Shown here: piece after piece, positions 26,400-40,034 of the stretch | Numbering within the stretch: position 1 is the first letter of the stretch | How the letters are laid out: each line of letters opens with the position of its first letter | Assembly (NCBI RefSeq): GCF_900496995.4 | Contig: NC_044006.1 | Span: 30,751,120-30,815,119, forward strand | Direction of reading: 5' to 3' | From: Aquila chrysaetos chrysaetos | Taxonomy: Eukaryota > Chordata > Aves > Accipitriformes > Accipitridae | Length of the DNA stretch: 64,000 nt | Program-made: the position numbers and the translations under genes | The notes under the pieces: generated by a model | The model's input: the letters and a program-made list of their open reading frames with translations, nothing else | The model's database searches: none | Told to the model about the DNA's origin: nothing

Positions 26400-29300
26400 G
26401 AAAAAGCACTGTTAAAATGACAAGCCTAGTGGTAGGACTCAAGAACATTCCCCAGAGCCCTTGGCAGAGGTCAAATGTTCTCTTACTAAAGTAAGCTCAA
26501 GTGGGTATGCACAAAGTAAAGAAAAAGGGACATGCAAGTGAATTAAATCTATTACAGTAGATGTAAAAAAACTTCCTTGAGTTTCATTAGTATTTTATAA
26601 CTTTCTGTCTGAGAAACCTTATACTCTCTCAATCTCTTTTCCTCAGTTGATCATACAGCATAGCCTCACCATGCTTATTTTTAACATTGCATTAATTTCT
26701 GTAGTAATAGTTGATGATCTCACCGCAGGAAGATGAAGTAGAAAGTTTCTCATGGAAGATCAGTAGGAAAGACCAAAAAAAAGTACTGGCTTAAAAACTA
26801 CATTTTTATTTGAAGTTTTTTCTTACAGAATGACTCACCTGCTGATTTTCTGGGCTTTATGGAGAGTCTTCATTAAAAACATCTCGGGTCATTTTGGTTT
26901 GGTCTAGCTGGTAGGAGAAGTCTCCCGCTGAGTGGCAGGTTTGTGTGGAATCTTCTGAAACGTGGGATGTCCCAGGCCTGTGTGGGATGATTCTCTGTTA
27001 ATATGTTGCTATATAAAGCGGGAAAATATTTTCAATCATTTGTACATTTTTCTCCGATGAGGTGGTGGTATTTGCATACGTTTAGTCTTTTGATATCATA
27101 GGCTGCACATTTTTTTTTAATGATGCAGCAAAATGCATGTCTCCTTGAGAGCAGATGTGCGTTTTTGTGGCTTGAAAGAGCAATTGTTTACTTGACTGAA
27201 AAGCAATGTGCAGTGCAGTGTATACACAGTGCAGTTATTACAGGCAGTGGTACAGAATGTCACAGTAGCAGTTCTGAGTTCAGCATCATTAATGAGGAGT
27301 AAAACAGTCAAGTTATATACAGTTTCATTATCAACCTTTAATTAGAAGTCAGAAAATGAAAGTTATGTTTGAACTTTTGCTGTGAAATGGCTGCAGTTAC
27401 AAAATATACAATTATGTATGAATCTGCCTTGAACAAATTCTTACTATAAAGCTTGCTTTGTTAATAATGAGTTTCTGCTAAAAATAAATAAATGAATGAA
27501 CGAAGTATCACTGGATCTGCCTTTGAATATATTTTCTCTTCACTGTTGTCTTTTTATACGGTAGGTTAGTATAGATTCCTTGTCATACCTCTCTCCTTTC
27601 CCGTTTCTCTAGAAATCTCTCTTTCAAACTGTTTTGCTCAGTTGAGGCATTCCATGGGTGAAATCTTAGTTCTTCTTAGAGCAATAGTCACCTAAGGAAG
27701 TATATGTAGGATGAATCTGTCAGTCAGTTGCATGGGACACTTTCAACAATGTCAACTTTCTGAAATAATTTGTATACAGTTTTAAAGAGTTTTGTTACTG
27801 AAACAACTTCGATGAGAGAAAAATGTGTTTTCCTGTGTAATGTTTGCTATTGGTGCAGTTTTGAATATCTTCTTCTTTTGTCCCTCTCTTTAGCATTTCT
27901 AATCCTCCCATGAACCTTTTGTTTCGTGATTATTGCAGCTTCTGGTTAAGAATGTAATAGTGATGGCACACGTGTAGGATTATAGTCTAACTTAATCCCT
28001 GATGTCATCCCATGTATTTTCCCTTCTGTGTCTTCCCTATTCTCTCTCTCACTCTCTCACCCCTCCCCCCCTTATGGAAAGAATAACTTCCAGCTATTAG
28101 TTTAATTGGTAGATTGGTTTAACATAGCATTTTAAGAAGTTCTGACCACCTCCATCCACTTATTTCTCTCCTTCCCATTTTGTCCCCTTCCTTTCCTGTA
28201 GTTTCCATCTCCTCAGTTCAGATACCATCACTCAACAATTCATTTGGCACAATTGAACATATATTTTTTTCCAGCTGTAGTAGATACTCTTTTGGAGATT
28301 CCCAATGTTGTTAGTAACTGCTTGTTCCCCCACTCCCCACAAAAAGATTGCTCTACTACTCACTTGTGACAGGTGGAAAATGAACTTTGTGTGGCTATAC
28401 TGTAAAATAAGTGCAAACCCCTTTTGTAACGCAGGGAGCAACTTTTGCTTGTTTGTTTGTTTGGTTTTTCAAAACAGTTATTGGATATGCTTACAGGAGG
28501 CTTCTGCCAGGCCCTTTCAGTCCTGTCCTCCCCCACCTTTTAAGAGTTTAGTTTCTGCTAAAGATACATTTCTGTCATCAGATACACAGACGCTAATACA
28601 TATTAAGTAATGTTTTCAGTCTCAGCATTTAGATGTTTTTTAAAAATTCAAGAAGAAAAAAAGATGCATTTCCTTCCTTGGATGACCTCTTGCATGTGAT
28701 CTTCTCTGCACCAATTTTTTAACTCAGAAATTGTTAGGACCCAGAATATATCTACAAAATATAAAGTCTGGGGAACCATAGCAATCAGACAGTTTCTACT
28801 GTAAGTTAAATGTAGAAGTTACATAAACAGACACTGGGCAGTTTATAATTCAGTTACTAGGCTAGTAAAATGTATTTTTAGTTACTGGAAAACTAAATAG
28901 GGCAAAAGAACGAGTAATCCTGTGGCACAGTCAAAAGATCTTTAAAATGATTCAGTACCAGCTCTGTTGAAGCACTTGTTATTATTCAAAGTAATGTTGA
29001 TTTTCAGTTACATTCAAAGCAATAAGCAAAGGGTTGCATGACTTAAATGTAAATGATGGGAAACAATTTAAGACTTGAAAGAGAATATTTGAAATAGTTA
29101 TAAGGCGGAATGCATGCAGACTGTATGCTGAATGTAATAATGAAATTCTTTATTTAAATCTGTCATAGAATTCATTGGAGTACTGAGGGACTATTATCAG
29201 GCTTCCTCTGTAAGGTTTTTGCATACATACGACATTTACCAAGTAGTGGAAAAAACCAAGCATTCAAAATTCCTGGCTGTTTGTTGTGGGGATATGCATG

Positions 29301-32300
29301 TTTCACAGCTGTTCTTGTAGGGGTTAATACAGACTAGAAGGTTTCTGGTAGAGCTAGGTAACTGCAGAATCAGTGAGATTTAGTTTTTCCCTTTACCTCA
29401 TTTACTTTTAATAGTGCAAAAATCTGTAAGGTATAGTAGGAATTATGCATATACGATGCATTTTGGTGGGGATTAGCACCCACAAATCTTTTCGGTGCTC
29501 TCCAGCAGTAGAATTGCATGAGTTCTTCTGGTTCAGATCCATTGCATCCTCAGCAGGGAAATGGTTAGACTGTCTGTTGAATAGCTGTGGGTAGGGCTAA
29601 CTGAAAAATCTGTATTCCAGTGTTCTCCCAGAAATCTAGATTTCCAAGTAAATGCAATCTTTTGTAGAAAACTTCTGTTTTAACACAGATTTGTTAATTG
29701 ACCAAACAGTTGAAAACAGAATGCTCCCCACTTTCTAGATTTTTATTTTCACTGTTTTGGTTGTTAGTTTTGGGGGGGGGGGGGGTTAAGTCTTTTAGAA
29801 ATAAGGTAAGCGCTAGAATATTGTGTTTTATGTTTAGAATGTGTTTATAAGAAGATTTTTTTAATCGCTATGGGTTAGTATCCACTCTTATACAGTAACA
29901 TTTTAAGCACTAGAGTGCTCTGAACAGTGTCCAAAGATCAGCTTGTTAAATAAGAAATAAGGAGAGGACACTGGCATTATTTTGATCAATCCCATTTAGA
30001 TATTGATAAATTATGAAATATCTTAACAAGATTTGTGGACTGAGAGTTTGTGAGAAGCCTTTTTTTTTTTTTTAAGAAAGTGAAGTTATATTCTGAACAA
30101 ATTAATTTAAAAATTAAAGTTTTACTTTAAAATTTGAAGTTTTTTATATTATACATAGCCATACATTTATTTTTCATAGAGAGCTTTTCATTATTATTCC
30201 ACTGTAAAAACAACTAGAGATCCAAGTATTGTCATCCTTAGAGACCTGATAGATGTACTTCTAAATGTCTTTATGTTCTGTTTGATATATATAGAAATAC
30301 TGATGATTTCCTATGCTAAATATCATTTTTGAAAAGTCAATCTGAAGTCATGATCCATTCCTTGTGTGTTATATATCCCCCCCAAAAGATTGTGTAAATG
30401 CTGCTTGATTTTACTGATGACACCCAAGCCACATAGAGGAAATCACCTCACTCTTACATAGCTGAGTTTGCAAAACTAACAAGCAGTGTCTATATTAAGC
30501 ATAAGTGAGTACACATGTGCATCTTTTAGTATGTACTCACATGTTTTTCTTAGTCACTTTTCTGATTGCCGTTTTATTTTTTTTTAATGTAGTAATGTCA
30601 TTAGAATGTAAAGTTTAAATACGGGTTTTAAATACATTTAGATTTTATAACATGCTAGAATCTAGTGGGCATTTATCAGAACTGTCCTATGGCTGATATC
30701 CCCACAACCCAAATTATCTTCACCTACTACAGTGTTCCCACCAGCTATGCAAAGGTGAACAAATTATGAATATAACTAAGACATATCTACTATGATTTTT
30801 TGTCTTCTTTAGAAAATATAATAAAAATTAAAATACTCTCTTACTTTTGCTTCCTACCTGAAGGAACCCCTCCTTTACAATTCTCTTCAAAGTGCACAGA
30901 TTCTCCATATAACAAAAACAGCTTTCACTGAGCCTTCATCTCGTTTTCTCCAGCAACAATGTTGATCCCCTGTCTAATGTTTTTAAATAAACAATCAAAT
31001 AGTATAACTGAAAGCCAAACTGAGAGAGATGCTTCTTTACCATTAGCATTGAGCCCATATCCTGCATGCTGCTGCTCACTGCTTCAGTGCACCACTTCTC
31101 TGTTGGTGTATGTCTGACATTAATTTGCATCGTTATTTGAAGGTGAAGGTGGATGTTTCCTTCATACAAGTACTATTAAATTGGAGAAGCAAAAGGACAC
31201 TGAAATTTAAATTTTAAATGTCAGGCTCTGAATTGCACTTTAGAGATTGTCAAGTCTGTATATTGCTCGCAGAAGCTGGTCGATGGTAACTTTGTATCTT
31301 CTTTGTAGACTTAATCACCATCACTTCTGGTCCAGTGTCTTTACAGCTCCTGAGCAGACACTGCTACTTCAGTCAATGGCAGCTATGGACACTCAGCACT
31401 CCTGACAGAAACAGCCCATTCAAATTAAGCAGATTGGGTTTAATATTTCCATTTACTGAATTGAAAATCAGAAGACTAGGAATTAAGTAATATTTGTCTA
31501 TAAGGTACAGGCACCCAAGATCTAGAGCAAAACCAGCTTTGCCAGGTCGTGATTAGAGCAGATAGTAGCTCCAATGCTTGAAATTTTAGGACTATCATAC
31601 TATACAAATGTTGGGTGGTTTTTTTTTAAAAAGGTAAGTTTGTATTCTTAATATTTTAGAGAAATGGTATCCTAATGGAATTCAAATACTAGAAAATAAT
31701 GAGGAAGAAGAAAAATGTGAAAACATCACAGAAATGTTTATAATATTTAATTCATTTAAATTAAATACAGTTTAAACCATGTCTGACTTGTCTGTAAAGT
31801 CTAACCTGTTGACATTTGTCTTTAATCATTTACTTTATACAGGATTTTAATATAGCATATCCCTCTTCAGTCTTTCTTATGACAATATGTGAATCTTTTA
31901 TTCAGCTAGAGCGTGAAGCTACTAGAAGACTCCACATGTCTAGTTGTAACACTAGAACTGGCCAAACTGAAAAGTGGGTATATAATTTGAAAATATTTAA
32001 ACAAATGAAATTGATAATATTCCTTTAAATGTATATTGCATTTTAGAGCCTGAATATAGCATTACTTAGATTTTATAGCAAATTTATCTCTACATACTTC
32101 ATGTTGAATCTTCTGAGGGTTAGGGCAGCTCAATCTTTATGACCTAGAAGGAGTAAAAAGCAAGTATGTATGTTTCTGTATGTAATGTGCAGTTCTGATC
32201 TAAAACAACTTTAACACTGTAGAATTCTGTATTTGATACGTGAACAAGAAGATTACTTGCAATTTTTAAGGTTTTGTTTTGCCTTTTCAGGGTTTTTTAA

Positions 32301-34050
32301 GATGATCATGCAAATAATCATGATTGTTAAGGGACATCCTAAATGACACCTATGCATGATACCTATGTAACTCTGTGAGACTTCTTGAATTATATTAGCA
32401 AAAGTCAAACCGATTGAAACAGAGTAAACAAAGCTATAGATTATGCAAGAGAAAGAATCTGTCTTCTACTGTTTATAGGCTGAGCAAATGTAAAAGCAGT
32501 ATAAAAGCAAGCAGATTTCACCCCAAATATATACTGGGCTATTCTACTTCCAGGCATTATTTATTTCTGAAGAGTGACCTGACAGTCTTGTGCAACATTT
32601 CTGTAGCATTCGAAAAGAGATCCAGTAACTTCTGTGATGATTAATGGCTGAATATTTTGTACACTTATTAACTGTTCTGACAAGCTCAGCTAAAAAAGAG
32701 AGAGAGAGCACACACAAACTGGGTAATAGTTTCTTGTGCAGGCTTGTTTATTAGCATCCATTTAAGAGAGCCAGTTGGTTACTTATGCAACCTCAGCTCA
32801 GGTTGCACAGGTGTCACCAAGGACATCACTTTTAAAAAACGGGATTACACAACTGTGATGAGGACATTGTTTGGCAGGGAGAACTTTTGTTACAGGAAGT
32901 GAGACATGAGCAAGAAATAATGCTGGGTGACTACAGGAGCCAAGGTTGGGTTTGTGGGCCTGGCAATTTTTGGGGAAACCCCCCTCCCTAAATTCCCCCC
33001 CCCGCCCCCCCAAAAAAACCCCAAACTCTCTACATGACTACGTAAAGCATATCTGGTGTCAGAACCAAGGCACAACAAATATGGATTCTTTTTCATACTG
33101 TTTTTACAGTAATTTTTCAGAGCAAAGCTATACTTTGAACCATACCTTAAGCCTTTATGCAACAACTTAAGTTTTGCTACTTCTTTATAGACATCAGATT
33201 ATTTAATCACTTAAGGTTGAAAACAAATACTTTTAGGATTTATTAATGCAAATGGAATGGGTTAATCCACCAATTTTTTAATCCTTCAAATCACCAACAG
33301 AAATTGTAACTTTTGTTTACATATATAAAATACACATACATGCAATGTGTATAAACCAGAACATAATGTACTAAAAAATATTAAAACTAGGCTAAATGGA
33401 ATCTGAAACAGGTTGCAGTGTCTAATGACAAGCAATTATTTAAATAACCATTTCATGCTGTTAGGTTACTCCTTCACCAAAGATGTCACAGTATTCTCCT
33501 AACTCTCTGTGTCTGCTTTACTTCAAAACCTTTGAGAAGGAATTTAAATAGTCACCAGACAAGCATAACTAAGATGTGTGCTGACTTTTCAAGCTTTGCC
33601 TGTTTCCTGGGGGAAATACTACAGTTCTCAAATCCTAGTAAGCAAGACAGCCACGTTCATTGTTAGAACAACCAGTTCTGCATCTGCTTTTATCTACTTT
33701 TGTATGTTATGGAGAAGACATTTGGCTGGGTTGCTTGTAAAAGATGGTACCAGACATAACCAGTAGGATGATAACTGCTATCTAAACATAAAAATATGGG
33801 TTGATACAACTAAAATTTAGTTGCTTGAAACTACATAATAGTTGTTGTGTTCCTCATAATTTGTCATTGATAAGTGTAGAAGTAATGTCTGGAGTATAAC
33901 CTAGAACAGCAAAAAGGTGGCTTCCTATTTGTATGTTGTTACTGGTAAAACATGCACACCTTTTCCTCAAAACAAACAAACAAAAAGTCCCAGGAAAAAA
34001 AAAAAGAAACTTTCATGCTGGATGAGGAAAAGCAGTGAAAATGCTTATTT
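26400..34050. other. Intergenic region, no gene seen
   Basis: AT-rich DNA between the LRRFIP2 island and the 34 kb exon-like segment. It holds a 14-base G-run (29772-29785), several short poly-T runs, an (AG)n/(AC)n patch at 32697-32716 and a C-rich patch near 32980-33010. Open frames such as 30936-31169 (minus) and 28305-28610 (plus) show no recognised motif or splice pair. No interspersed repeat was recognised by eye. Confidence 0.5.
29772..29785 (+). repeat. Poly-G run (14 bases)
   Basis: Fourteen consecutive G on the plus strand, outside any GC-rich context. Such runs are prone to slippage and to length errors in sequencing. Confidence 0.85.
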
Positions 34051-34054
34051 CAAA

Positions 34055-34251
34055 TTAGCTATTTGAGGGTTGCACTTGTTCGTATTTGTCAGATTTAAAG
34101 GAGTAGCCTCCGGAAAGGCTACTAGGAGATGTTTTGTAAAAAGTTACCCCAGAAATTATTGAGATCAAGAAAAAAGTTGTAAGGAAGACATTGAACTGAA
34201 ACTCATCTGAGCTGTTCTTAGATGCAGTTATTTTGCTTACTGGCTCTATTT
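34055..34251 (-). other. Exon-like segment: membrane span and short tail, unknown gene
   Basis: On the minus strand a pyrimidine-rich tract ending GTTGCCCAG (exon start 34251) leads into an open frame that ends in TAA at 34055, about 64 residues. It reads as a polar stretch with Asn-Ser-Ser, an uncharged span of about 18 residues (VFLTTFFLISIISGVTFY), then a Ser/Tyr-rich tail ending SDKYEQVQPSNS. That is the layout of the last exon of a type I membrane protein. I recognise no family, and no upstream exon was identified convincingly. A candidate AATAAA on this strand lies near 33238-33243. The frame is short enough to be chance. Confidence 0.25.
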
Positions 34252-34449
34252 CTGGGCAACTTAATATAAGATGAAAGGACAAAACTGAATTAAACTATTT
34301 TACATCTGCCCTTGACCATGCTAGGTTAAGATGAGAAATGTGAGAGTTTCACTTGGAGATTTTGTAAAAATTCCAGAAGCTTTTAATTTGAAATCATTCC
34401 CTTGATAATGACAAGTAAAAGTTCAGAGCCCCACATACAGCCTGGAAAG

Positions 34450-34860
34450 TAACACGAGCAGCTCACTCAGCTGCTCTGATGCCAGCCCACGACTGGCACG
34501 GTGCTAAGTCTGTAGAAGGTCAGCAGTCGGTGGGAGGCACCGTGGGCTGCCAGGTGCCCCAGCCGTGAGCGTGAGGCTGAGGGTGCATTGCAGCTCTTAC
34601 TGGCCGGTCACCTGGGAAGCAGCTGCTCCCCACCCTAAGCCAGGCAGCTGGCCGAAACCCAGGACTGAGAACTCCTCGGTTTAGCACAGAGAAGACAAAG
34701 GGGTGGAGTTTGCAGGGGTATGGTAAAGGTAAGAAGAGGGAGAAGTAGGTGCAAAAGTCTGAGCTGTTATCCCTGATCAGCTGATGAAAGCTGCTGCTGT
34801 TTGCAGCCTCTCGCTGGCATCGAGTAGGCTCTTGCTGCAGGTGGCTATAATTAAAGCGCC
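34450..34860. other. GC-rich block with internal inverted repeat, unassigned
   Basis: About 400 bases that are clearly richer in GC than the flanks, beginning near the AGCCCACG at 34484 whose reverse complement CGTGGGCT recurs at 34541. No long open frame is present on either strand. It could be a regulatory element, a non-coding exon or an old repeat. I could not choose between these. Confidence 0.4.
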
Positions 34861-37800
34861 TGGAAGGTCAGAATCACAAAGATTTGAAGGTTATTACACC
34901 GGTGTACTGAAGACCTGATACTTGTATCCTTAACATTAGGCAGTAGCACTGCCCTCATTTGTCAATACTGTGCTGTTACCTCTACAGTGATGCCATTTTC
35001 TGATCCTCTGTGTCTTCTGTATTTGCATTGTGAGGTCTGATTTTGAGTTCCATGTTTCAAATTCTGTTAATAGTTTATATTTTCAGTATTTATACTTTGC
35101 CCGATTTCCAAGTATGTCAACAAACAAAAATATACTGAAGTACTTAAAATAGAAGTCAGAAGATGATGTTAAAAAGCAAACAATTCTTGGTTTTGATTTA
35201 AAAACTAGAAATATTTTCTATGTTAACTAATGTACTTCATAAGTTTCTCATTCTTAAAGGAAGCGTTTCATTTCAGTAAGCAAGCCTTTTAAGTGTATTC
35301 AGTATTTACGTTTTCCTCCTTCCCCTCCTGCAAATCTTCTCTGGAAACATTGGAGGCAAACCTCAGTTTTCTGTGCTTTCGGTATTTCTATCTTTGAGCA
35401 GCCTTCGCCTTTAAGCAGTCCTAGTGTTAACAAAACAACAAAATTCTTCCACTGCAGCAAAAATGAAATCAGTTTCACTAACTAGAAGTAAAATTACTAG
35501 TTGTCATTAATGCAGTTTATTTCATAGGAGTTAAATTTCTTGTCTGCAGTGGTAATCTCAAATAAGCATGAGGGAACTCTCTCCCCCTTCATTATTTCCT
35601 TTGCACCATATAACAAAGCTTTTGACTTGATCCTTTCTGCTTTTGTCTTCTTAGGGCGTCTCTGCATGAATGATGCAACTGGATTTATTTATTTGTAAAT
35701 CAGTGCTAAAAAAAGACAAAACTGCACTCAAAAAGTGCAAATCTTCCAACTTAAAATGCAGAAATTTTATTTGCTTTTGGACAAAGAGTGATTTGCAGGC
35801 CGTTTCTGTACCTGTCTCTCTGCTCTGGATTGTGTTTGCAGTCTACCACCTATCTGTTCTTTTTGCTCTGAGGCTTGTGTTGAGCAACCACTGTGTTTAC
35901 CTGTATGATGTCTGCTTTTCCAGTTTTGGTTTTGGAGGCTAGGTATTCCCCCTGAAGCAGCAATTTCTCCTTTGAACTTCAGAGAAGTACCACCTTGATT
36001 CTGAAGTATTTCAGGCTTCTTAGGTAAGAGGAGTCACTTCCAAAACTTCTCGATAGCTTCATGGCTGGTTTGCAGGCTGTAAAGTGATGGCAACAAGAGA
36101 ATGTTTTGTAAGTACGTACTCTAGATTACCAACACCACAGAAGCTAAAGCAGCCTCATTCACGGTGGTTTGTTATTTCATAATAGTCCACAGTTACCTCC
36201 CTATACCTAACCTTCCTGTGTGGCTCCCTGCTTGAGCACATGCTCAATGGACAACACCAGAAGACCCCAAGCCCCACATGGCTTGTGGGTAGTATATTAC
36301 CCACTGAGACTTTCTGACGTTGTTCATAGCTATAAGAAATTAAAAGGTTGTAACAGAGATTGGCAAGAAAAAAATTTGATCTTACCTGCAGTATGGTGCT
36401 TGCTTACTATTGTCCCTAATGGACTAGCAAAAGTTTGGACTACTAAAGAATTAAATATCTAGAAAAATATTTTGAATAATAAATTTAATGAATGTATGAA
36501 CCTTCGTATTGTGCTTAATTAGATTAACTTAAATTAATTTTTAGTACATGGAGGAAGAGGAGAAAATACTGCATGAAACATTTTTAGTGCAAACTGTTAG
36601 AGTACGCTTTGAACTGGAATTATGTAATAGCATGATGGTGGTTAATGCATTATGACAGCAAGTGAAGTGTTATCTTTCTTACAGTATCTGAACAGAGCCA
36701 AAAGGAAGTTATGCCTTCCTTCTGACTATTTGCGTGCATATTTATAGTATAATTATGAAATTTTAACTGTCTGTAACACTTTTTCTGACCATAATGGGCT
36801 TTTTCCTCTTGTCTTCTCTCAGTGTCCTAACTGCAAGATTATCCTGGTGCTTTGGATTGTAGCAGTTTATATTGAAGAATGAGTTGAACAGAGGTCTAGG
36901 GAGCTATATGATGTAGAAATAACATTTCTTGCTCTTTTGGATAGTTACAGGGATGAACTGAATAAGGTAGGATAATAGAAGAACAATACATGACACTACA
37001 CTTGGAAATCAAAGACTGAATAACATGTCTCTATTCTAGTCATTACTGGTAGGAGATAGAATGACATCTCATTGTTTCCATGAGTTCTGTCTATTCTGAT
37101 CCAAGTACCCATAGCAGGCCCCCCTGCCTGAGCACAAGGTCTGGCCTTCATCTCTGGTAAATAGAGTGTAGCACTTCTGTGAATAAGTATTATCACACGC
37201 GTTTAATGTAAAAGATTCACAGAGTAAAAATCATACTGTAAATTCTTTAGTAAACCGTGACTTGCATCATACTCTTGGAGTTTCTTCTGTTGCATGCAAA
37301 TTGTGCTAAGTCAGAATAAGAAGCTCACAATATGGCTCCTGGTTTCATAAGAAGGACCTGGCAGTGTTGGAAATAATAATCAAATTGCCTGAAATCCTTT
37401 AATTTAGCCAGGCAGAGTAATAAATGACAGAGTTGTCTTGCTCTTTTTATGCCAAGCTAGTTTGCTTTCTGTTGTAGTACCAAACAAACTTGTAAAATTG
37501 CTAGTATCTTTCTAGACCTGAACTTTCAGATTATGACCTCTGTCTGAAATGCTGTTCAATACCGAGGCAGTCCCCATCAACTCAGCATCTCTTTTGTCTT
37601 ATCTCCCACAGGTGTTACTCCAAATGAAGTTGCAGGTGCCGGAGGACAAGTTGAGATCAGCTTAGTTTTTATTGATATAATAGTTTGAGCTCATATTGCA
37701 TTTACTATAAATTGAACTGTATAATTGCAACCCTTAGGTTTAACACCCCCTCCCCTTTCAGAGCCACAGGAAGTCCAGGTGGTTTGAAGCAAATGACCAG

Positions 37801-38640
37801 AGGAAGTACTTGTGTGAAGACTTGTCACTGTTTTGTGGTGATAGGGGTTTTTTTTAAGCATTTTTTCCCTCTGTAAATGTAACATTGTAATACTTCAATT
37901 ACAGGTATCAGAGTTTATTTTGGATAGTTGAAAAACTGGTATTTTGCCATTTAGAAGGTAACTGATCCATTTTAATAGATACACTCATCAATAAGGAATA
38001 TTTTATATTAAAAATTCAATGAGTATTTCATATTATGAATTCAATAAGGAATATTTTATATTAGAAAATGAAGAAAGTATATTTTATATTAATAATTAAA
38101 CATAACTATGCTGTGAGCTGTACCTTGTATTTGTTAAGCCAAACCCAATGTCTGTGGCCTTTTTGAAATAAGCAGGGAAAAACTTGATGTGTGTGAGACA
38201 GGAGTGTGGAATCAAAGTGACAAAATAAGGTGAGCAAAGTCTGACAGAGAACAATTTGATGATTAGAATTTGAGTTTAATTTGAAATAGTGCATGTTAAC
38301 GGATGAAGATGCAAAATCACATAGTGGGAGCATTCTGAGCAGTTTGGTAATTGCTTCCTTTTAAATAATAGTTTTGTCAAGTTAGAGAAGTGCTTCATAT
38401 CTCAAGATTCTGCATTGGCAGTATTTCTTTGCAGACAAGGGGGATAATAAAAGAGGAAGCATGTCAGCATGTCATCCTTACATACAGGTGAGCTCCTAAA
38501 GACGTGAAGTAGCATGAGAATACAAGGGGAGCATCTCTTTTCATTATGTGTGTACGCAGTTAAGTAAGGATGTCTTCTAGACCACAGGGTTAAAAATATT
38601 TTAAATGATAAATCTGGGAACAGTATCAAATATTCCATGT
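34861..38640. other. Intergenic region, no gene seen
   Basis: AT-rich DNA. Open frames at 35670-35942 and 36220-36462 (plus) and 36996-37196 (minus) have no recognised domain or splice context. The one structured item is the tandem repeat at 37988-38095. Confidence 0.5.
37988..38095. repeat. AT-rich imperfect tandem repeat, 53-bp period
   Basis: TCAATAAGGAATATTTTATA occurs at 37988 and again at 38041, a period of 53 bases. Each copy contains a second degenerate half unit ending in a TATTTCATATT or TATTTTATATT motif. The array is therefore about two 53-bp units, or four units of about 27 bp. Confidence 0.8.
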
Positions 38641-38820
38641 TTCAATCCCATATCCACCACTAAGTGGCTGTGCAGTATCTTGAGTTTTCCAGAACTCACT
38701 TTACTTGCCTGTAAAATGACTTGTGTTTATTTTATGGGCATACCATCAGAGCTACCATGCATTTGCTTCTAAAGCACTTCAAGAAAGCCAGATATCATGT
38801 ATGCAAATCAATACTGAATA
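38641..38820 (+). mobile_element. Ancient MIR SINE remnant (plus)
   Basis: TTTCAATCCCATATCCACCACTAAGTGGCTGTG, then GTTTTCCAGAACTCACTTTACTTGCCTGTAAAATG and a later TTCTAAAGCACTTCAAG, follow the order of the MIR consensus: AATCCCAGCTCTGCCACTTA, the GCTGTGTGACCTT core, CATCTGTAAAATG and AAAGCGCTT. It is strongly diverged, as expected for an element shared by amniotes. The match is by eye. Confidence 0.6.
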
Positions 38821-40034
38821 CTAACTCTGCCCCTGTAGTAGTTCAGCAGAGGTGATGAAGTGTTTGCTATTTTCAACTGAAAGGTAAGTTACTCTTCTTT
38901 ATGAAGTGCCCTATGGGCCTGTCATTGAGAAGTAGGTCAGACATGAAAGGAATTTCAGGCCTAAAGCCCTCAGTCTCTTCAACCAGATATTCCACCCTAC
39001 TCAGTGGGTGGCAAAGCTTGTAGTAAATCCTGGGAGCTAGAAAAAGGAGTTAAGGAGGCTGAGAAACACTTCCCTCCAAAACATTTGAAAAGTAAGAGTA
39101 GTAGGGAATTTAGAGTATGACAGTACTCAAGCTACAATATAGCAGTATCAGGACATTATCTTAAATGCTGACAAATTCCTAATCTGCAATTGGTTGAGTG
39201 TTTTTAGAGATCTGTTACCTTCATAACCTTCATATGTCCTGAATTCAAGCAATAATTGATAGATCTAGCTACATAAAACTATTGTCTTTGTGCTTTTGTG
39301 TGTAATGGCTTTGTGTAATCACAGTACAAAAATGTGTATTTGTTCTGTTTTGTAGATTCTAGAAACTGGGATGCAGGGAAGTAGTATAATTATTCCTGAA
39401 TCACTGTTTTCTGTATTCTGCATCCGTCAGTTTCATAAATTTGATTCTGTAGAAGGACAGTGAATGTTTTCCTTAATGACCTATCAAATTATACAGTATT
39501 GTAATTGGGAAAAAAACCTTCATGGTTCTCCTTGAAACAGTTGCTTACCTTGATAGTTGCAAATATGATTCAGTACACTTTAAGAATCTGTCATGGTATG
39601 ATTCAGTGATTTTCCCCAGCAGTGAATTCTGCTGGGTGTAGCATCTCCAGTGATGTGGTTTTAGATGTTCTGCACTTTAGCTAAAGGGATCACACAAATG
39701 AAATTAGTTTTTTTAGCTCTTCCCAACTGAGTAACCTCAGTGTCTCAAGATCTTTGCATATATTCTTAGCCCTGCTGATTAGAAATGATTAAGCAAAATA
39801 ATTTGCTGTTTCTTAACAACAGTGCTTAAGGTGAAAATACTGTCTTAGAATCAGAAAAATCCCAGCAGGGACATAACTGTGCCTTAGGAATATGTATCTC
39901 AGTATTCTTAAGAAGCCTCTATGTCAGTAGTCATTCCTTTGACCTTTCTATCAGCAGTTGGGCAAGCAAACTGGAATACTAACCATGTGTTTGCAGGAAA
40001 TTGGGTAGCATCACTCTTCTTGATTAAAATACCA

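Noticed and set aside
30936..31169. 77-codon minus-strand frame
   Set aside because: Reads plausibly in part but has no recognised family and no clear splice boundaries.
36220..36462. 80-codon plus-strand frame in intergenic DNA
   Set aside because: No motif, no promoter and no splice evidence.
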